Below, piece by piece: positions 1 to 7,080 of a stretch of DNA of 14,583 nt. Under the pieces are notes generated by a model that was given only the letters and a program-made list of their open reading frames with translations, did not search any database and was not told where the DNA came from. The translations under genes were made by a program, and so were the position numbers. This DNA comes from Chloroflexota bacterium (GTDB lineage: Bacteria; Chloroflexota; Limnocylindria; Limnocylindrales; CSP1-4). Location: contig PMJT01000161.1 of NCBI GenBank assembly GCA_003158495.1, positions 1-14,583 on the forward strand. The letters are read 5' to 3'. The first letter of the stretch is position 1. Each line of letters begins with the position of its first letter.

Positions 1-483
1 CTGCTCCATTGGTGGTCGTCGCGCGGCGGATGGAATCCCCGGGACTGGCAGGTCGGGTTTGCCGTCGTCGCCCATGGGCAGCCGATCGGGATCCAGGACG
101 TCATGGGCCGCGCTTTCGGCATCCGGCGGACAGTGGTTACTGCGAGTTGGATCGGGCAGAAATTCCAGGGCCACGGCTGCGGCACCGAGATGCGGGCCGC
201 GGTGCTCGCGCTCGCCTTCGACGGGCTCGGCGCGGAGGTCGCAGAATCGGGCTTCTTCCCGGGCAACGCCGCCTCGGCCCGGGTCTCCGAGAAGCTCGGT
301 TACGAGCCGAATGGCGAGGACGTATGGGCGGTCTCCGGCAGGCGCGCGGTCGAACAGCGCCTGCGGGTCACGCGCGACGCATGGCAACGCGACATCGTCC
401 CGGTCACGATCGAAAACCTGGAGCCGTGCCTGAAGCTCTTCGGCGTCGGCGACCTGTCGCCCGAAGAGTGGGCCACCTTCTAG
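1..483 (+). CDS. GNAT-family N-acetyltransferase, RimJ/RimL type (5' partial)
   Basis: The frame is open from base 1 to the TAG at 481-483, so the gene starts before the window and about 160 C-terminal residues are visible. The stretch GQKFQGHGCGTEMRAAVLALAF matches the acetyl-CoA-binding region of RimJ/RimL-like GNATs, where the usual form is GxGxGTEA-R-AVL-LAF. It is followed by GNAASARVSEKLGY, the late N-x-x-S-x-x-x-x-EKLGF motif of the family. Such enzymes move an acetyl group from acetyl-CoA to an amine on a protein, antibiotic or small metabolite. The substrate cannot be read from this part. The glycine usual in the Q/R-x-x-G-x-G/A loop is present, although GHGCGTE is slightly unusual. 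The next gene converges on it, so it is not in an operon with anything visible. The family call is firm; the function is open. Confidence 0.85.
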   Translation: MLHWWSSRGGWNPRDWQVGFAVVAHGQPIGIQDVMGRAFGIRRTVVTASWIGQKFQGHGCGTEMRAAVLALAFDGLGAEVAESGFFPGNAASARVSEKLGYEPNGEDVWAVSGRRAVEQRLRVTRDAWQRDIVPVTIENLEPCLKLFGVGDLSPEEWATF

Positions 484-492
484 GCACGCGCC

Positions 493-506
493 GGCGGGGC
501 GCCGCC
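493..506 (+). terminator. small GC hairpin after the acetyltransferase gene
   Basis: A 5-bp stem GGCGG/CCGCC with a 4-base loop begins 9 bases after the stop codon. It is followed by TTGAG rather than a run of T, so it is at best a weak intrinsic terminator. The rest of the 484-692 gap between two convergent genes shows no ORF that I would call. Confidence 0.25.
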
Positions 507-692
507 TTGAGCCGCGAAACTGCGGGCACGCCCTGCGGTTCAGGGCGAGGCGGAGGCCGAGCACCGGAGCGAGCGCACCCCAAATGCGTGAGCGAGGAGC
601 GCATGCTCCAACGAAGCTATGGGCCGCCCCGGCGCCGTCGCCCGCACGCGGCCCCACGCGGAGCCCGGGTGGCTCGAGCGCTGGGTGCGTGA

Positions 693-1358
693 CTAGCGCT
701 CCCCTGCCCTGCGCCCTTCGAGCCACCAGGCAAAGGGGAAGATGCCGGCCGCGATCGCGAGCTTGATCGTATCGCCGAGGATGAACGGCAGGAAGCCCTT
801 GTCGATCGCCCAGGAGAGGCTCTGGCCGGTCGCGAGCGCCAGCCACGGCACGCCGATGGCGTAGATCACGATCTCGCCGACGACCATCGCGGCGACGGCC
901 CCGGGGATGCGCCGATCCCAGCCGAGCTCCGCAAGCCAGCCGACGAGAGCGCCGGCTAGCAGGAAGCTGACAAGGTAGCCGCCGCGGGCGCCCAGGACCA
1001 CTCCCGCGGACCCGACGCCAACGATGTTGCCCAGCCCGTGCGCCTGGCCCGCGTACACCGGCAGGAACAGGCCGAGGGTCAAGTACAGGGCGACGGACAG
1101 GACTCCGCGCCGCAGACCGAGAGCACCCCCGACGACCAGAACGGAGAGGGTCTGGCCGGTGATCGGAATCGGGTTGTTCGGCAGCCAGACCGTGATGTTG
1201 GCGGTCACGGCAATGAAGAACGCGCCGATGCAGACCAGGGCAATGTGGCGCAGGCGGGCGCTCATGTGCTCGCCGATCCGGATCGGAACCAGGAAATCGG
1301 CGATCGTGATGCCGCGCTCGGCGGCCGGAAGGCGATTCAGTTGATGGGTCGCGAGCAT
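693..1358 (-). CDS. bioY: BioY-family biotin transporter (ECF S component)
   Basis: This 221-aa hydrophobic protein carries BioY hallmarks: PIPITGQTLSVLVVGGALG near residues 62-80, then LGLRRGVLSVALYLTLGLFLP, a GxG-rich stretch, and GGYLVSFLLAGALVGWLAE. About six membrane segments are expected. BioY binds biotin and works alone or with an ECF energising module (BioM/BioN or EcfAAT); none is encoded nearby. I chose the ATG at 1358 because AAAGGATC lies about 10 bases upstream. The resulting N-terminus, containing ITIADFLVPIR, also matches the TLADxLxPxR start of many actinobacterial and Chloroflexota BioY proteins. An in-frame ATG at 1412 would lie almost on the predicted transcription start and lacks a ribosome site. 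The ATG at 1271 would remove the conserved N-terminus. The family is certain; biotin specificity is inferred from it. Confidence 0.9.
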   Translation of the reverse strand: MLATHQLNRLPAAERGITIADFLVPIRIGEHMSARLRHIALVCIGAFFIAVTANITVWLPNNPIPITGQTLSVLVVGGALGLRRGVLSVALYLTLGLFLPVYAGQAHGLGNIVGVGSAGVVLGARGGYLVSFLLAGALVGWLAELGWDRRIPGAVAAMVVGEIVIYAIGVPWLALATGQSLSWAIDKGFLPFILGDTIKLAIAAGIFPFAWWLEGRRAGER

Positions 1359-1431
1359 GCGTCGTTGATCCTTTTGCGGCGCGGCTGCTGCGCGGTCAGA
1401 ACCGGTACCCATGTCGGACGCCGGTGCGTCG

Positions 1432-1440
1432 AGTGTAGCA
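1432..1440 (-). promoter_or_regulatory. extended -10 promoter of bioY
   Basis: Read on the minus strand this is TGCTACACT, an extended -10 (TGn followed by TACACT, 1432-1437). The -35 region 17 bases upstream is poor (TTCGCG). Transcription would begin near 1425, giving a leader of about 67 bases before the ATG at 1358. This makes bioY independent of the ABC genes upstream on the same strand. Confidence 0.45.
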
Positions 1441-1446
1441 AACGAT

Positions 1447-1471
1447 GGAACCCGCGCGAACGGGCGGTTCC
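1447..1471 (-). promoter_or_regulatory. inverted repeat over the bioY -35 region (operator or terminator)
   Basis: GGAACC and GGTTCC form a 6-bp inverted repeat separated by 13 bases. It starts 18 bases after the permease stop codon and covers the -35 region of the bioY promoter. It could be the terminator of the ABC genes, although it is followed by ATCGTTTGC and not a strong T tract. It could also be an operator. The AACC-N13-GGTT core loosely resembles the inner part of BirA-type biotin operators, but the outer bases do not match. Confidence 0.35.
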
Positions 1472-1488
1472 GGTCCGGCTGCGGCGAG

Positions 1489-4092
1489 CTATTCGTGTTG
1501 AAGGGCCCTGACGATTGAGGTGCGGCTGGCCAGCCCGGCGGGGTAGATCGACGCGGCTACGCTGATCAGGAAGCCGAACAGCACGGCCAGCCCGATCGAA
1601 ATCCACGGTGGATCGAACACCAGTCCAAAGCCGGCACTCGACCAGGCCACCAGCAGGGCACCGACGACGAGCCCGACGACCGCCCCCACGACGGCACCGA
1701 CAAGCCCCAGCACGCCCGCCTCGATCACGACCATGCCCCAGACCTGGCGGCTGGTCATGCCGGTCGCCCGGAGAACGCCAATCTCCCGGACTCGTTCCAT
1801 GACGCTCATCGAGAACGTATTCACCATCCCTAGGCCGGCAACCAGGACCGCGATCAGCGACAGGGCATCGAGCAGCCGGAAGATCCGATCGAGGGCGTCA
1901 CCGACCGTGCCGGAAACCTTGTCGAGCTGGTTAGGCTCGAGGGCGTACGAGGTCGCGGCCGAATCGAGCGCCGGCCGTGCCGTTGCCTCCTGGCCCGGGT
2001 CGTAGCGGATGGCGTAGAAATCCGCCCCGGTCACCCCGAAGCTGGCCAGGGCGTCGGGCCAGCCGATCAGGATCGCCTCCTGGGCTCCGGTCGGGATCGA
2101 GTGGGCCACGATGCCAACGACGTTGAGCTGGGTCAGGGTCGGTCCGGTCGCGAATTGCATCGTGTCCCCGACGTGAATGCCCGCGGAATCGGCGAGGGAT
2201 TTGGGCACGATCACGGCACCGCCGGAGTCGAGCGCGCCAAGGGCCGCAGTCCGATCGCCCGAGACGAAATCCAGCCTTCCATCGACGAGGTAGTCGTGGC
2301 CGACCACGGCCGCCGCCTCCTGGCGCAGCACCGACTTCTCGCTTCTACCGCCGTTCTGCGTCGACGACACATACGGAACGCCGAAGAGCCCGATCGGTGA
2401 GACGGACTTGACCCCCGGCGTCTCGGCCAGCTGGCCCTGGATTGGATCGGTCGTGGATAGGGGCCGGATCGAGGTCAGCAACTCGCTGCCGGGGATCGTT
2501 TCAGTCAGCCACGTGGCGCCGACCTTGCGGACATCCTGGGCCGCGGTTCCGAGGGCCACCACCATTGCCAGGCCGACAACGAGCGCGCCCACGGTCAATG
2601 CCGTTCGGCTGCGGTCGCGCGCCAGCGAGCTTCGGGCCAGGCGCTCTTCGTTGCGGAAGATGCGGAACGGCAGACCGCCGGCACGGAGCAGCGGCCCCAG
2701 CAGCCGCGGCACGAGTAGAACGGCCACGAGCAGCAGGCCGTAGATCGCCAGCGGGCCCCAGGCTCCGGAACCACTGCCGGTGGCCACGGAACCGACGCCG
2801 CTCGCCGCGCCGCCGGCGCCGGTCGGCCAGACCGCCAGCGCCGCCAGGGCAAGGACGCCGAACACGACGACGAGCCAGCGAAGCCTGGCCGCGCCGGCGG
2901 CCGCTCCCTGCGGGCCGCGGCGCAATGCCTCGACCGGCGGGATGCGCCCGGCCCGCCATGCCGGTTCGAGCGAAGCGGCGAGCGTGAGGACGATCCCGAT
3001 GACGAGCGCCATCGCCACCGATCCGCCGGATATCGCCGGCGCAGCAAGAGTAATCGGGCCGGAGGAACCGACCCACGACAGCGTCAGCGCAGCGAGACCT
3101 ATTCCCGCCAGGACGCCTGCGACCGAGCCGGCCACCCCGAGCGCGAAAGCCTGGAGCAGGACGAGCCGCATCACCTGCGAGCGCGTTGTTCCGGCCGCCC
3201 TGAGCAGGCCGACGTCGCGCGTCCGCTCGGCGACGGTCATCGAAAGCGTGTTGAAAATCAGGAATGCGCCGGCGAAGAGCACGACGGCCGCGACCAGCAG
3301 CAGGGCGCTCCGGAAGTCGGCCATCTCGGTCCGCAGCGAGGCGGCCAGGTCGGCGGTCCGGGAGAGCAGGAAGGGCTGGGTCGTGATGCTGACGTCGAGT
3401 TGGCCCGTCAATTCATCTACCGAGACGCCCGGCGCCGCGCCCAGGTCCACCCGCGTAACGCCGGTCGTCCCGAAGAGCGCCTGGGCCGAGGCGAGGGGCA
3501 TGAAGACGAGCCGACCGCCGGCGTCCGGGACCGACCCGTCGCCCGCCAGGATGCCGACGATCTTGAAAGGCTGCGGGCCCGCGGCGACCGTCCCGTTGAG
3601 CGTGACCGAATCGCCCAGCGCGTAGCCTTCCTCGTTGGCAAGCGTCTGCGTCACGAGGGCGGATTGCACGTCTCCGGCACGAAGCGGTTGCCCCGAGACC
3701 AGCGGCATGTCGTGAAGTTGCGGCTCCAGGACCGGATCGATGCCCAACACGGTGACGGGCGGGGGCAGCTTCGCGGTCGCTGTCTGGTTCAGACTGGCGG
3801 ACAGGTACGTCTTGCGTTCGAGGGCAGGCGCGGCGATGGAGGCGCCGGCCAGGCCGTCGATGATGGCGACGGTCTCGCGGCTCAGGCCGCTCTCCTCGAG
3901 AGCGCCGATGCGAAGGTCCGCGTGGCCCATCTCGTCGGCGGCGGCCTTGTCGACGGCCGCGTCCATCGTGGCCCCGGCGGCGAGCGACGCGAAGAGCACC
4001 GCCACTCCCAGGGCGATGCCGGCGGACGTGAGGATGCTGCGCATCTTGCGCGCGCCGAGACTCCGCCATGCCAGCGACGAGATGCGCCGCAC
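1489..4092 (-). CDS. FtsX-family ABC transporter permease with duplicated permease domain
   Basis: This 867-aa protein contains two copies of the FtsX/MacB unit. The first has an N-terminal membrane helix (about residues 18-42), an extracytoplasmic MacB_PCD-like domain (to about 260) and an FtsX permease block containing AERTRDVGLLRAAGTTRSQV. Middle helices follow at about 405-465. The second unit opens with RNEERLARSSLARDRSRTAL (about 485), has another extracytoplasmic domain, and ends with a second FtsX block containing MERVREIGVLRATGMTSRQV and four late helices. Such permeases couple ATP hydrolysis to lipoprotein release, peptide or drug export, or cell-wall enzyme control by moving their outer domains rather than through a classic channel. 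The start is GTG at 4092, 3 bases after the ATPase stop codon, so translation is probably coupled. The substrate is unknown. Confidence 0.93.
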   Translation of the reverse strand: MRRISSLAWRSLGARKMRSILTSAGIALGVAVLFASLAAGATMDAAVDKAAADEMGHADLRIGALEESGLSRETVAIIDGLAGASIAAPALERKTYLSASLNQTATAKLPPPVTVLGIDPVLEPQLHDMPLVSGQPLRAGDVQSALVTQTLANEEGYALGDSVTLNGTVAAGPQPFKIVGILAGDGSVPDAGGRLVFMPLASAQALFGTTGVTRVDLGAAPGVSVDELTGQLDVSITTQPFLLSRTADLAASLRTEMADFRSALLLVAAVVLFAGAFLIFNTLSMTVAERTRDVGLLRAAGTTRSQVMRLVLLQAFALGVAGSVAGVLAGIGLAALTLSWVGSSGPITLAAPAISGGSVAMALVIGIVLTLAASLEPAWRAGRIPPVEALRRGPQGAAAGAARLRWLVVVFGVLALAALAVWPTGAGGAASGVGSVATGSGSGAWGPLAIYGLLLVAVLLVPRLLGPLLRAGGLPFRIFRNEERLARSSLARDRSRTALTVGALVVGLAMVVALGTAAQDVRKVGATWLTETIPGSELLTSIRPLSTTDPIQGQLAETPGVKSVSPIGLFGVPYVSSTQNGGRSEKSVLRQEAAAVVGHDYLVDGRLDFVSGDRTAALGALDSGGAVIVPKSLADSAGIHVGDTMQFATGPTLTQLNVVGIVAHSIPTGAQEAILIGWPDALASFGVTGADFYAIRYDPGQEATARPALDSAATSYALEPNQLDKVSGTVGDALDRIFRLLDALSLIAVLVAGLGMVNTFSMSVMERVREIGVLRATGMTSRQVWGMVVIEAGVLGLVGAVVGAVVGLVVGALLVAWSSAGFGLVFDPPWISIGLAVLFGFLISVAASIYPAGLASRTSIVRALQHE

Positions 4093-4095
4093 CGG

Positions 4096-4923
4096 CTATA
4101 GCCCCAGTTGGGCGAGTCGGGCGATCAGCGGTCCGGCGTCGCGGTTGGACCGGCGCCCGAGCTCGATCTCGTCGCGAATGCGGCCGTCGCCGACGACGAG
4201 CACGCGATCGGCGTGGGCCGCGGCGCGCGCTTCGTGGGTGACAAGTACGATCGTCTGACCGAGCTGGTCGCAGGAATGCCACAACTCGTCGAGGATTTCG
4301 CCGCCGGTCGCGTAGTCGAGGTTGCCGGTCGGTTCGTCGGCCAACAGGATCGCCGGCCGGCCGACCAGAGCCCGGGCCAGTGCCACGCGCTGCTGCTCGC
4401 CGGCGGAGAGCTGGTCGGGCCGGTTGCGCTCGCGGCCCGCGAGGTCCACCAGTTCGATGACCTCGCGGATCCGGGTGGCGGCGTCGCCGTGGCGCGGATC
4501 CACTCCGGCGATGGTGAACGGCAGCGCCACGTTCTCGTAGACGTCGAGAAGCGGGATCAGGTTGAAGAACTGGAAGACGAAGCCGGTCTTCTCGCGGCGC
4601 AGGCGCGTGGCCTGGGCATCGCTGAGATGGCTGACGACCTCGCCGTCGAGCACGACCTCGCCGCTGGTCGGCCGGTCAAGGCCACCGAGGAGTTGGAGCA
4701 GCGTGCTCTTGCCGGAGCCGGATGGGCCCATCAGGGCCACGAACTCGCCGCGCCTGACCCGGAGCGAGACGCCGCGCAGTGCATCCACGTCGCGGCTGCC
4801 GAGCCGGTATCTCTTGGTCAGGTTGCGGGCTTCGAGGATCGTACCGTTGCTGCTCGCGCTGTCGCCGAATAGCCCGGCCGGTTGTACGCCGGCCGGCGGA
4901 GAGAGGCGCGGATCGGATGTCAC
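4096..4923 (-). CDS. ABC transporter ATP-binding protein (LolD/MacB type)
   Basis: This 275-aa ATPase shows all the expected motifs: Walker A GPSGSGKST (66-74), Q-loop Q118 in FVFQFFNLIP, signature LSAGEQQRVALARAL (172-186), Walker B with ILLADEPTGNLD (192-203) and switch histidine H230 in LVTHE. The NLIPLLDVYENVALP stretch and the FtsX permease partner downstream place it in the LolD/MacB/FtsE-like branch. The signature is SAGE instead of the commoner SGGQ, a variant also seen in actinobacterial relatives. The only in-frame start before the nucleotide-binding fold that I find convincing is GTG at 4923. It leaves an unusual N-terminal tail of about 27 residues rich in Pro, Ser and Gly. No ribosome site precedes this GTG, but a -10-like box lies 6 bases upstream, so the message may be leaderless. 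Confidence 0.93.
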   Translation of the reverse strand: MTSDPRLSPPAGVQPAGLFGDSASSNGTILEARNLTKRYRLGSRDVDALRGVSLRVRRGEFVALMGPSGSGKSTLLQLLGGLDRPTSGEVVLDGEVVSHLSDAQATRLRREKTGFVFQFFNLIPLLDVYENVALPFTIAGVDPRHGDAATRIREVIELVDLAGRERNRPDQLSAGEQQRVALARALVGRPAILLADEPTGNLDYATGGEILDELWHSCDQLGQTIVLVTHEARAAAHADRVLVVGDGRIRDEIELGRRSNRDAGPLIARLAQLGL

Positions 4924-4929
4924 CGCTGC

Positions 4930-4935
4930 AGTTTA
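4930..4935 (-). promoter_or_regulatory. -10 box for a leaderless ABC transcript
   Basis: On the minus strand TAAACT (pattern TAnnnT) is followed by exactly 6 bases and then the GTG at 4923. This is the spacing expected when transcription starts on the first base of the start codon. No -35 box is recognisable. Confidence 0.4.
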
Positions 4936-5005
4936 GCCAATGGCCGACCGGGGGCGCCAGCGGCGGCTGCACGGGATTGGCCCGTAAAGAACGCCCGGAC
5001 TCAAG

Positions 5006-5023
5006 CCCGACATCAGACTCGGG
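5006..5023 (-). terminator. weak hairpin between the CAP gene and the ABC genes
   Basis: On the minus strand CCCGA and TCGGG pair around an 8-base loop, just after the CAP-gene stop codon. The hairpin is followed by CTTGAG and only later by GTTCTTT. It is a weak candidate for the end of the CAP transcript. Confidence 0.2.
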
Positions 5024-5026
5024 TGG

Positions 5027-5932
5027 CTACCAGCCGAAGAGGCCGCCGAACAGCGAGTGGAAGAGCGAGTCGAGCGGGCCCTGTGAGGTCGGCTTCTCGT
5101 AGACGCGCAGGCTGGCGACGTTGCCGACGGTCGGCATGTCGCCGGTCGACCCGCCGGTGCCGGCGGACGGCGACGGGCTGGCGAGACTCGTCGAGATCGG
5201 CGATGGGAGCGGGGGCGTGGGAGTCAAGGTGGGGGTCGGGCTGGGCGCGTCGGTCGGAGCCGGGGTATCGGTCGGCGCGGCCGTCGTCACGGGCGGAGTC
5301 GTCGGCTTGGCCGTCGGGGCCACGGTCTTTCGCGGCGCCGCGGTCTTGATCGGAGCTGCAGTCGCCTTCGGGGCTGGGACGGTCGCACCGCAGGGGATCG
5401 AGAAGAGCACGGCCCAGAGCTTGCGGCCATCGGCCGCCTGGTAGGCACCGACACCCATGCGGCCCCAGGTACCCATGATGTTGGCCCGGTGCGACGGCGA
5501 ATTCATGAACGCGACCTCGATGCGGTTGGTCGCGACGTCGGCGCCGTAGGTGCTGAGACCGATGTTCTCGCCGGCAACCTTGAAGCAGTAGCCGTCCTTC
5601 TGCATGGAGTAGAAGACCATCTGGCCGGTCGACGGGATCGTGTGAGAGAAGTAGTTGTTGTCGCCCATGTCCTTGGCCCGCCACTCCGCTTCCTTGTGGA
5701 GGTAGGTGTCGTTGACGAGCGCGTTGAGGCCGGCGGAGGCGCGGTCCTGGTTGGTCAGCGAGAAGAGCAACTGCTCGTCGGCCGGGCTGAAGGCGGACAC
5801 GTCCCAGGCAAAGACGCTGCCGGCAGTGGCCATGAGAAGCGCGGCGCTCAGGGCGACGGCAACGCTTGCGACTCGCATCTTGCGGAGCGAGCGGCGGGGA
5901 GCGGAAGCGGTTGAAATTGACTTGCCCAACAT
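5027..5932 (-). CDS. secreted CAP/SCP-domain protein (YkwD-like) with Pro/Thr-rich tail
   Basis: From the ATG at 5932 the protein has 301 residues. A signal peptide follows a basic n-region: MRVASVAVALSAALLMATAG, then SVFA with predicted cleavage before WDVS. The CAP domain follows directly, with LLFSLTNQDRASAGLNAL, YFSHTIP, the GENIG motif, and AFMNSPSHRANIMGTWGRMGVG, all typical of bacterial YkwD-like CAP proteins. After the domain comes a stretch of about 75 residues rich in Pro, Thr and Ala, then a short tail ending LFGGLFGW. Bacterial CAP proteins are extracytoplasmic and mostly of unknown function; some bind lipids or act at the cell wall. The start at 5932 has AAGGGGATC upstream, though about 13 bases away. 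Upstream in-frame ATGs at 5968 and 6061 would bury the signal peptide, and ATG 5878 is also possible. Confidence 0.88.
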   Translation of the reverse strand: MLGKSISTASAPRRSLRKMRVASVAVALSAALLMATAGSVFAWDVSAFSPADEQLLFSLTNQDRASAGLNALVNDTYLHKEAEWRAKDMGDNNYFSHTIPSTGQMVFYSMQKDGYCFKVAGENIGLSTYGADVATNRIEVAFMNSPSHRANIMGTWGRMGVGAYQAADGRKLWAVLFSIPCGATVPAPKATAAPIKTAAPRKTVAPTAKPTTPPVTTAAPTDTPAPTDAPSPTPTLTPTPPLPSPISTSLASPSPSAGTGGSTGDMPTVGNVASLRVYEKPTSQGPLDSLFHSLFGGLFGW

Positions 5933-5968
5933 TTCAGCGACCAGATCCCCTTGCCTGTGGTTACCCAT

Positions 5969-5974
5969 AAGGTA
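5969..5974 (-). promoter_or_regulatory. possible -10 box of the CAP-domain gene
   Basis: On the minus strand TACCTT fits the TAnnnT pattern and would start transcription near 5962, about 30 bases before the ATG at 5932. No -35 element is evident. Confidence 0.25.
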
Positions 5975-6026
5975 GGCCGGACGGCCGGGCCGTTCTCCTC
6001 CCCGCAGGTCCCGAAGTCTTGCGTCA

Positions 6027-6038
6027 GGTGGTACCACC
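6027..6038. promoter_or_regulatory. 12-bp perfect palindrome upstream of the CAP-domain gene
   Basis: GGTGGTACCACC reads the same on both strands and sits about 55 bp upstream of the proposed -10 box of the CAP-domain gene. Its position and symmetry suit the operator of a dimeric regulator. On the minus strand its AGGGTGGTACCACC context resembles the conserved T-box core, but nothing else of a T-box is visible. Confidence 0.35.
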
Positions 6039-6039
6039 C

Positions 6040-6349
6040 TGTCTACTGCGGCTGTGTCCAAAAGTCTCAGTTGAGGGAACGAAGCCCAAATGTGAGGCCT
6101 GCGGCCTCAAGTCGCCGTGGCTGCCAGCCGACTACCCGTGGATGCCTGGCTCAAACTGCCGACGGGCGGGGGCGTTGAGGAGTCACGGCAGCTTGCGCGG
6201 AACCTGCGGCGGCCGGGCTGCAGAACCGGCAGCCGGGCGGACGGCGATGCAGATTCAGGCCCGTTTCTATTGCAGGCGTCGCGCAGCCGCTATACTCCCG
6301 CTCGCCCCGTGCTGGCGCGCCCGAGAGGGCCGCGCCCTGGGACAGGCTT
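6040..6349 (+). other. gap before tRNA-His with a Cys-rich reading-frame remnant
   Basis: No complete gene is convincing here. In the + frame starting at 6019 the translation includes GTKPKCEACGLKSPWLPADY (about 6078-6137) and then WMPGSNCRR. This looks like part of a zinc-ribbon protein, but there is no matching upstream CxxC, no ribosome site, and the sequence soon becomes Arg/Gly/Ala-rich and runs into the tRNA. The CEACG codons also form a 7-bp inverted repeat with a 3-base loop at 6093-6109. I treat it as a possible gene remnant only. Confidence 0.25.
6270..6296 (+). promoter_or_regulatory. promoter of tRNA-His
   Basis: TATACT at 6291-6296 is one of the best -10 boxes in the window. TTGCAG at 6270-6275 could be the -35 box, although the 15-base spacing is short. 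Transcription would start near 6303, about 47 bases before the tRNA, a normal arrangement for a tRNA gene. Confidence 0.5.
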
Positions 6350-6426
6350 GGTGGCCTTAGCTCAACCGGCAGAGCAGCGGACTGTGGATCCGCAGGTTAC
6401 GGGTTCGACCCCCGTAGGCCACCCCA
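6350..6426 (+). tRNA. tRNA-His (anticodon GTG), CCA encoded
   Basis: The acceptor stem GTGGCCT (6351-6357) pairs with AGGCCAC (6416-6422). The anticodon stem GCGGA/TCCGC (6377-6381/6389-6393) encloses the loop CTGTGGA, with anticodon GTG at 6384-6386. The T stem ACGGG/CCCGT holds the loop TTCGACC. The histidine identity elements are present: G at -1 (6350) opposite discriminator C73 (6423). The CCA end is encoded at 6424-6426. The fold is complete, so the gene should be functional. Its 3' part is repeated in damaged form at 8099-8148. Confidence 0.96.
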
Positions 6427-6427
6427 A
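6379..6427 (+). repeat. direct repeat copy 1 (inside functional tRNA-His)
   Basis: This copy runs from the anticodon stem to one base past the encoded CCA. It matches 8099-8148 at all but two substituted positions and one inserted C. Confidence 0.9.
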
Positions 6428-6463
6428 TTCCCTCTCGTGGATTGGCTGCCGTAACGTCGTCAA

Positions 6464-6501
6464 GACCCGCGGGCCTAGTGGTGGATGCGGGTCCCTGACC
6501 C
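6464..6501 (+). repeat. nested inverted repeats downstream of tRNA-His
   Basis: GACCCGC (6464-6470) pairs with GCGGGTC (6487-6493). An alternative hairpin, GGGTC-CCT-GACCC, occupies 6489-6501 and shares the same bases. They lie about 40-75 bases after the tRNA and could end or process its transcript, but no T-run follows. Confidence 0.3.
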
Positions 6502-6529
6502 CGCGAGGAGTCCCACGTCGGACGTGCCA

Positions 6530-6768
6530 ATGCCGAGACCAGCCGAACAGGTCCAAACCCTCGCACCCGGCCTCGACGTGGCCGCCAAGGCGTCGGCGAT
6601 CGAGTTCGACAGCAACGGGCCAAGAAACAAGAGGAACAAGCTAAGCAACAAGAACGGGCCAAGCAACACAGGCTGGCGGGCGTGGCAGGCACTCACATCA
6701 GGTGTTCTTGCGGTCGGATGTTTCCGAGCAAGCGAGAGTTCGAGGCGCACCAGCTCGGGAGCGCCTGA
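6530..6768 (+). pseudogene. frame-broken coiled-coil protein with C-terminal half zinc finger
   Basis: The + frame of 6610-6768 encodes a charged Gln/Lys/Glu-rich helix (QQRAKKQEEQAKQQERAKQH) followed by HIRCSCGRMFPSKREFEAHQ, then stop. The second part has the C-x-C ... F ... H spacing of a single zinc finger lacking its last ligand. This frame has no start codon before the helix. The frame one base over provides ATG 6530 and a plausible N-terminus (AEQVQTLAPGLDVAAKASAI), so a frameshift near 6605-6615 would join them. The codons are more A-rich than those of neighbouring genes, which suggests foreign origin. I read it as the remains of a small DNA- or RNA-binding protein; a sequencing error is the main alternative. 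Confidence 0.4.
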
Positions 6769-6825
6769 TCGGTCCTGTAAGCCGCCAATAAACCGCGCCC
6801 GCCTAGTCTGCCCGGCCCCGCTCCG

Positions 6826-7080
6826 CTAGTCGGCTTCGTCGGGCTGCGCCCTCCAGAGCCAGCGGCGTCCGTCGGTCGCCGGCATGACGAGCTCCACAGC
6901 GGGATGCTTCTCGGCGATCGCCAGCAGCCCGCTTAGCGAGATCAACTCGGGATAGAAGGCGGCGCGGATAGCTCCGTCGATGCAGCGTCTGCAGACGTGC
7001 ACGCCTCCGTCCTCGAACGTGAACTCAGCCGAGCCGCAGTGCGAGCATGGAGGGAGTACAGGAGGCTGGAGCCGTGCCAT
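6826..7080 (-). CDS. small zinc-ribbon protein of unknown function
   Basis: The 84-aa product has two CxxC pairs, C12/C15 in PCSHCGSAEF and C30/C33 in HVCRRC, 14 residues apart, a classic treble-clef or zinc-ribbon spacing. A predicted helical part follows (SLSGLLAIAEKHP) and an acidic end (AQPDEAD). The ATG at 7080 is preceded by AAAGG with 7 bases between, a good ribosome site, and is preferred over the upstream ATG at 7137. Small single-ribbon proteins commonly bind nucleic acid or another protein, but nothing here fixes a role. It stands alone within the tRNA-His-bounded interval, read against the tRNA. I do not recognise a named family. Confidence 0.6.
   Translation of the reverse strand: MARLQPPVLPPCSHCGSAEFTFEDGGVHVCRRCIDGAIRAAFYPELISLSGLLAIAEKHPAVELVMPATDGRRWLWRAQPDEAD

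Noticed and set aside
9..692. 227-aa plus-strand frame across the acetyltransferase
   Set aside because: Very Arg-rich translation typical of a wrong frame; the overlapping frame carries clear GNAT motifs and ends at 483.
2408..3076. Several long frames on both strands within the permease gene
   Set aside because: Arg/Pro/Ala-rich shadows of the permease. The 867-aa frame has coherent membrane segments and FtsX motifs throughout.
5941..6060. T-box or c-di-GMP-I riboswitch upstream of the CAP gene (GGTGGTACC and GACGCAAG on the minus strand)
   Set aside because: Only short core matches are present. I cannot find the specifier stem, the antiterminator partner, or the second conserved stem of the GEMM fold.
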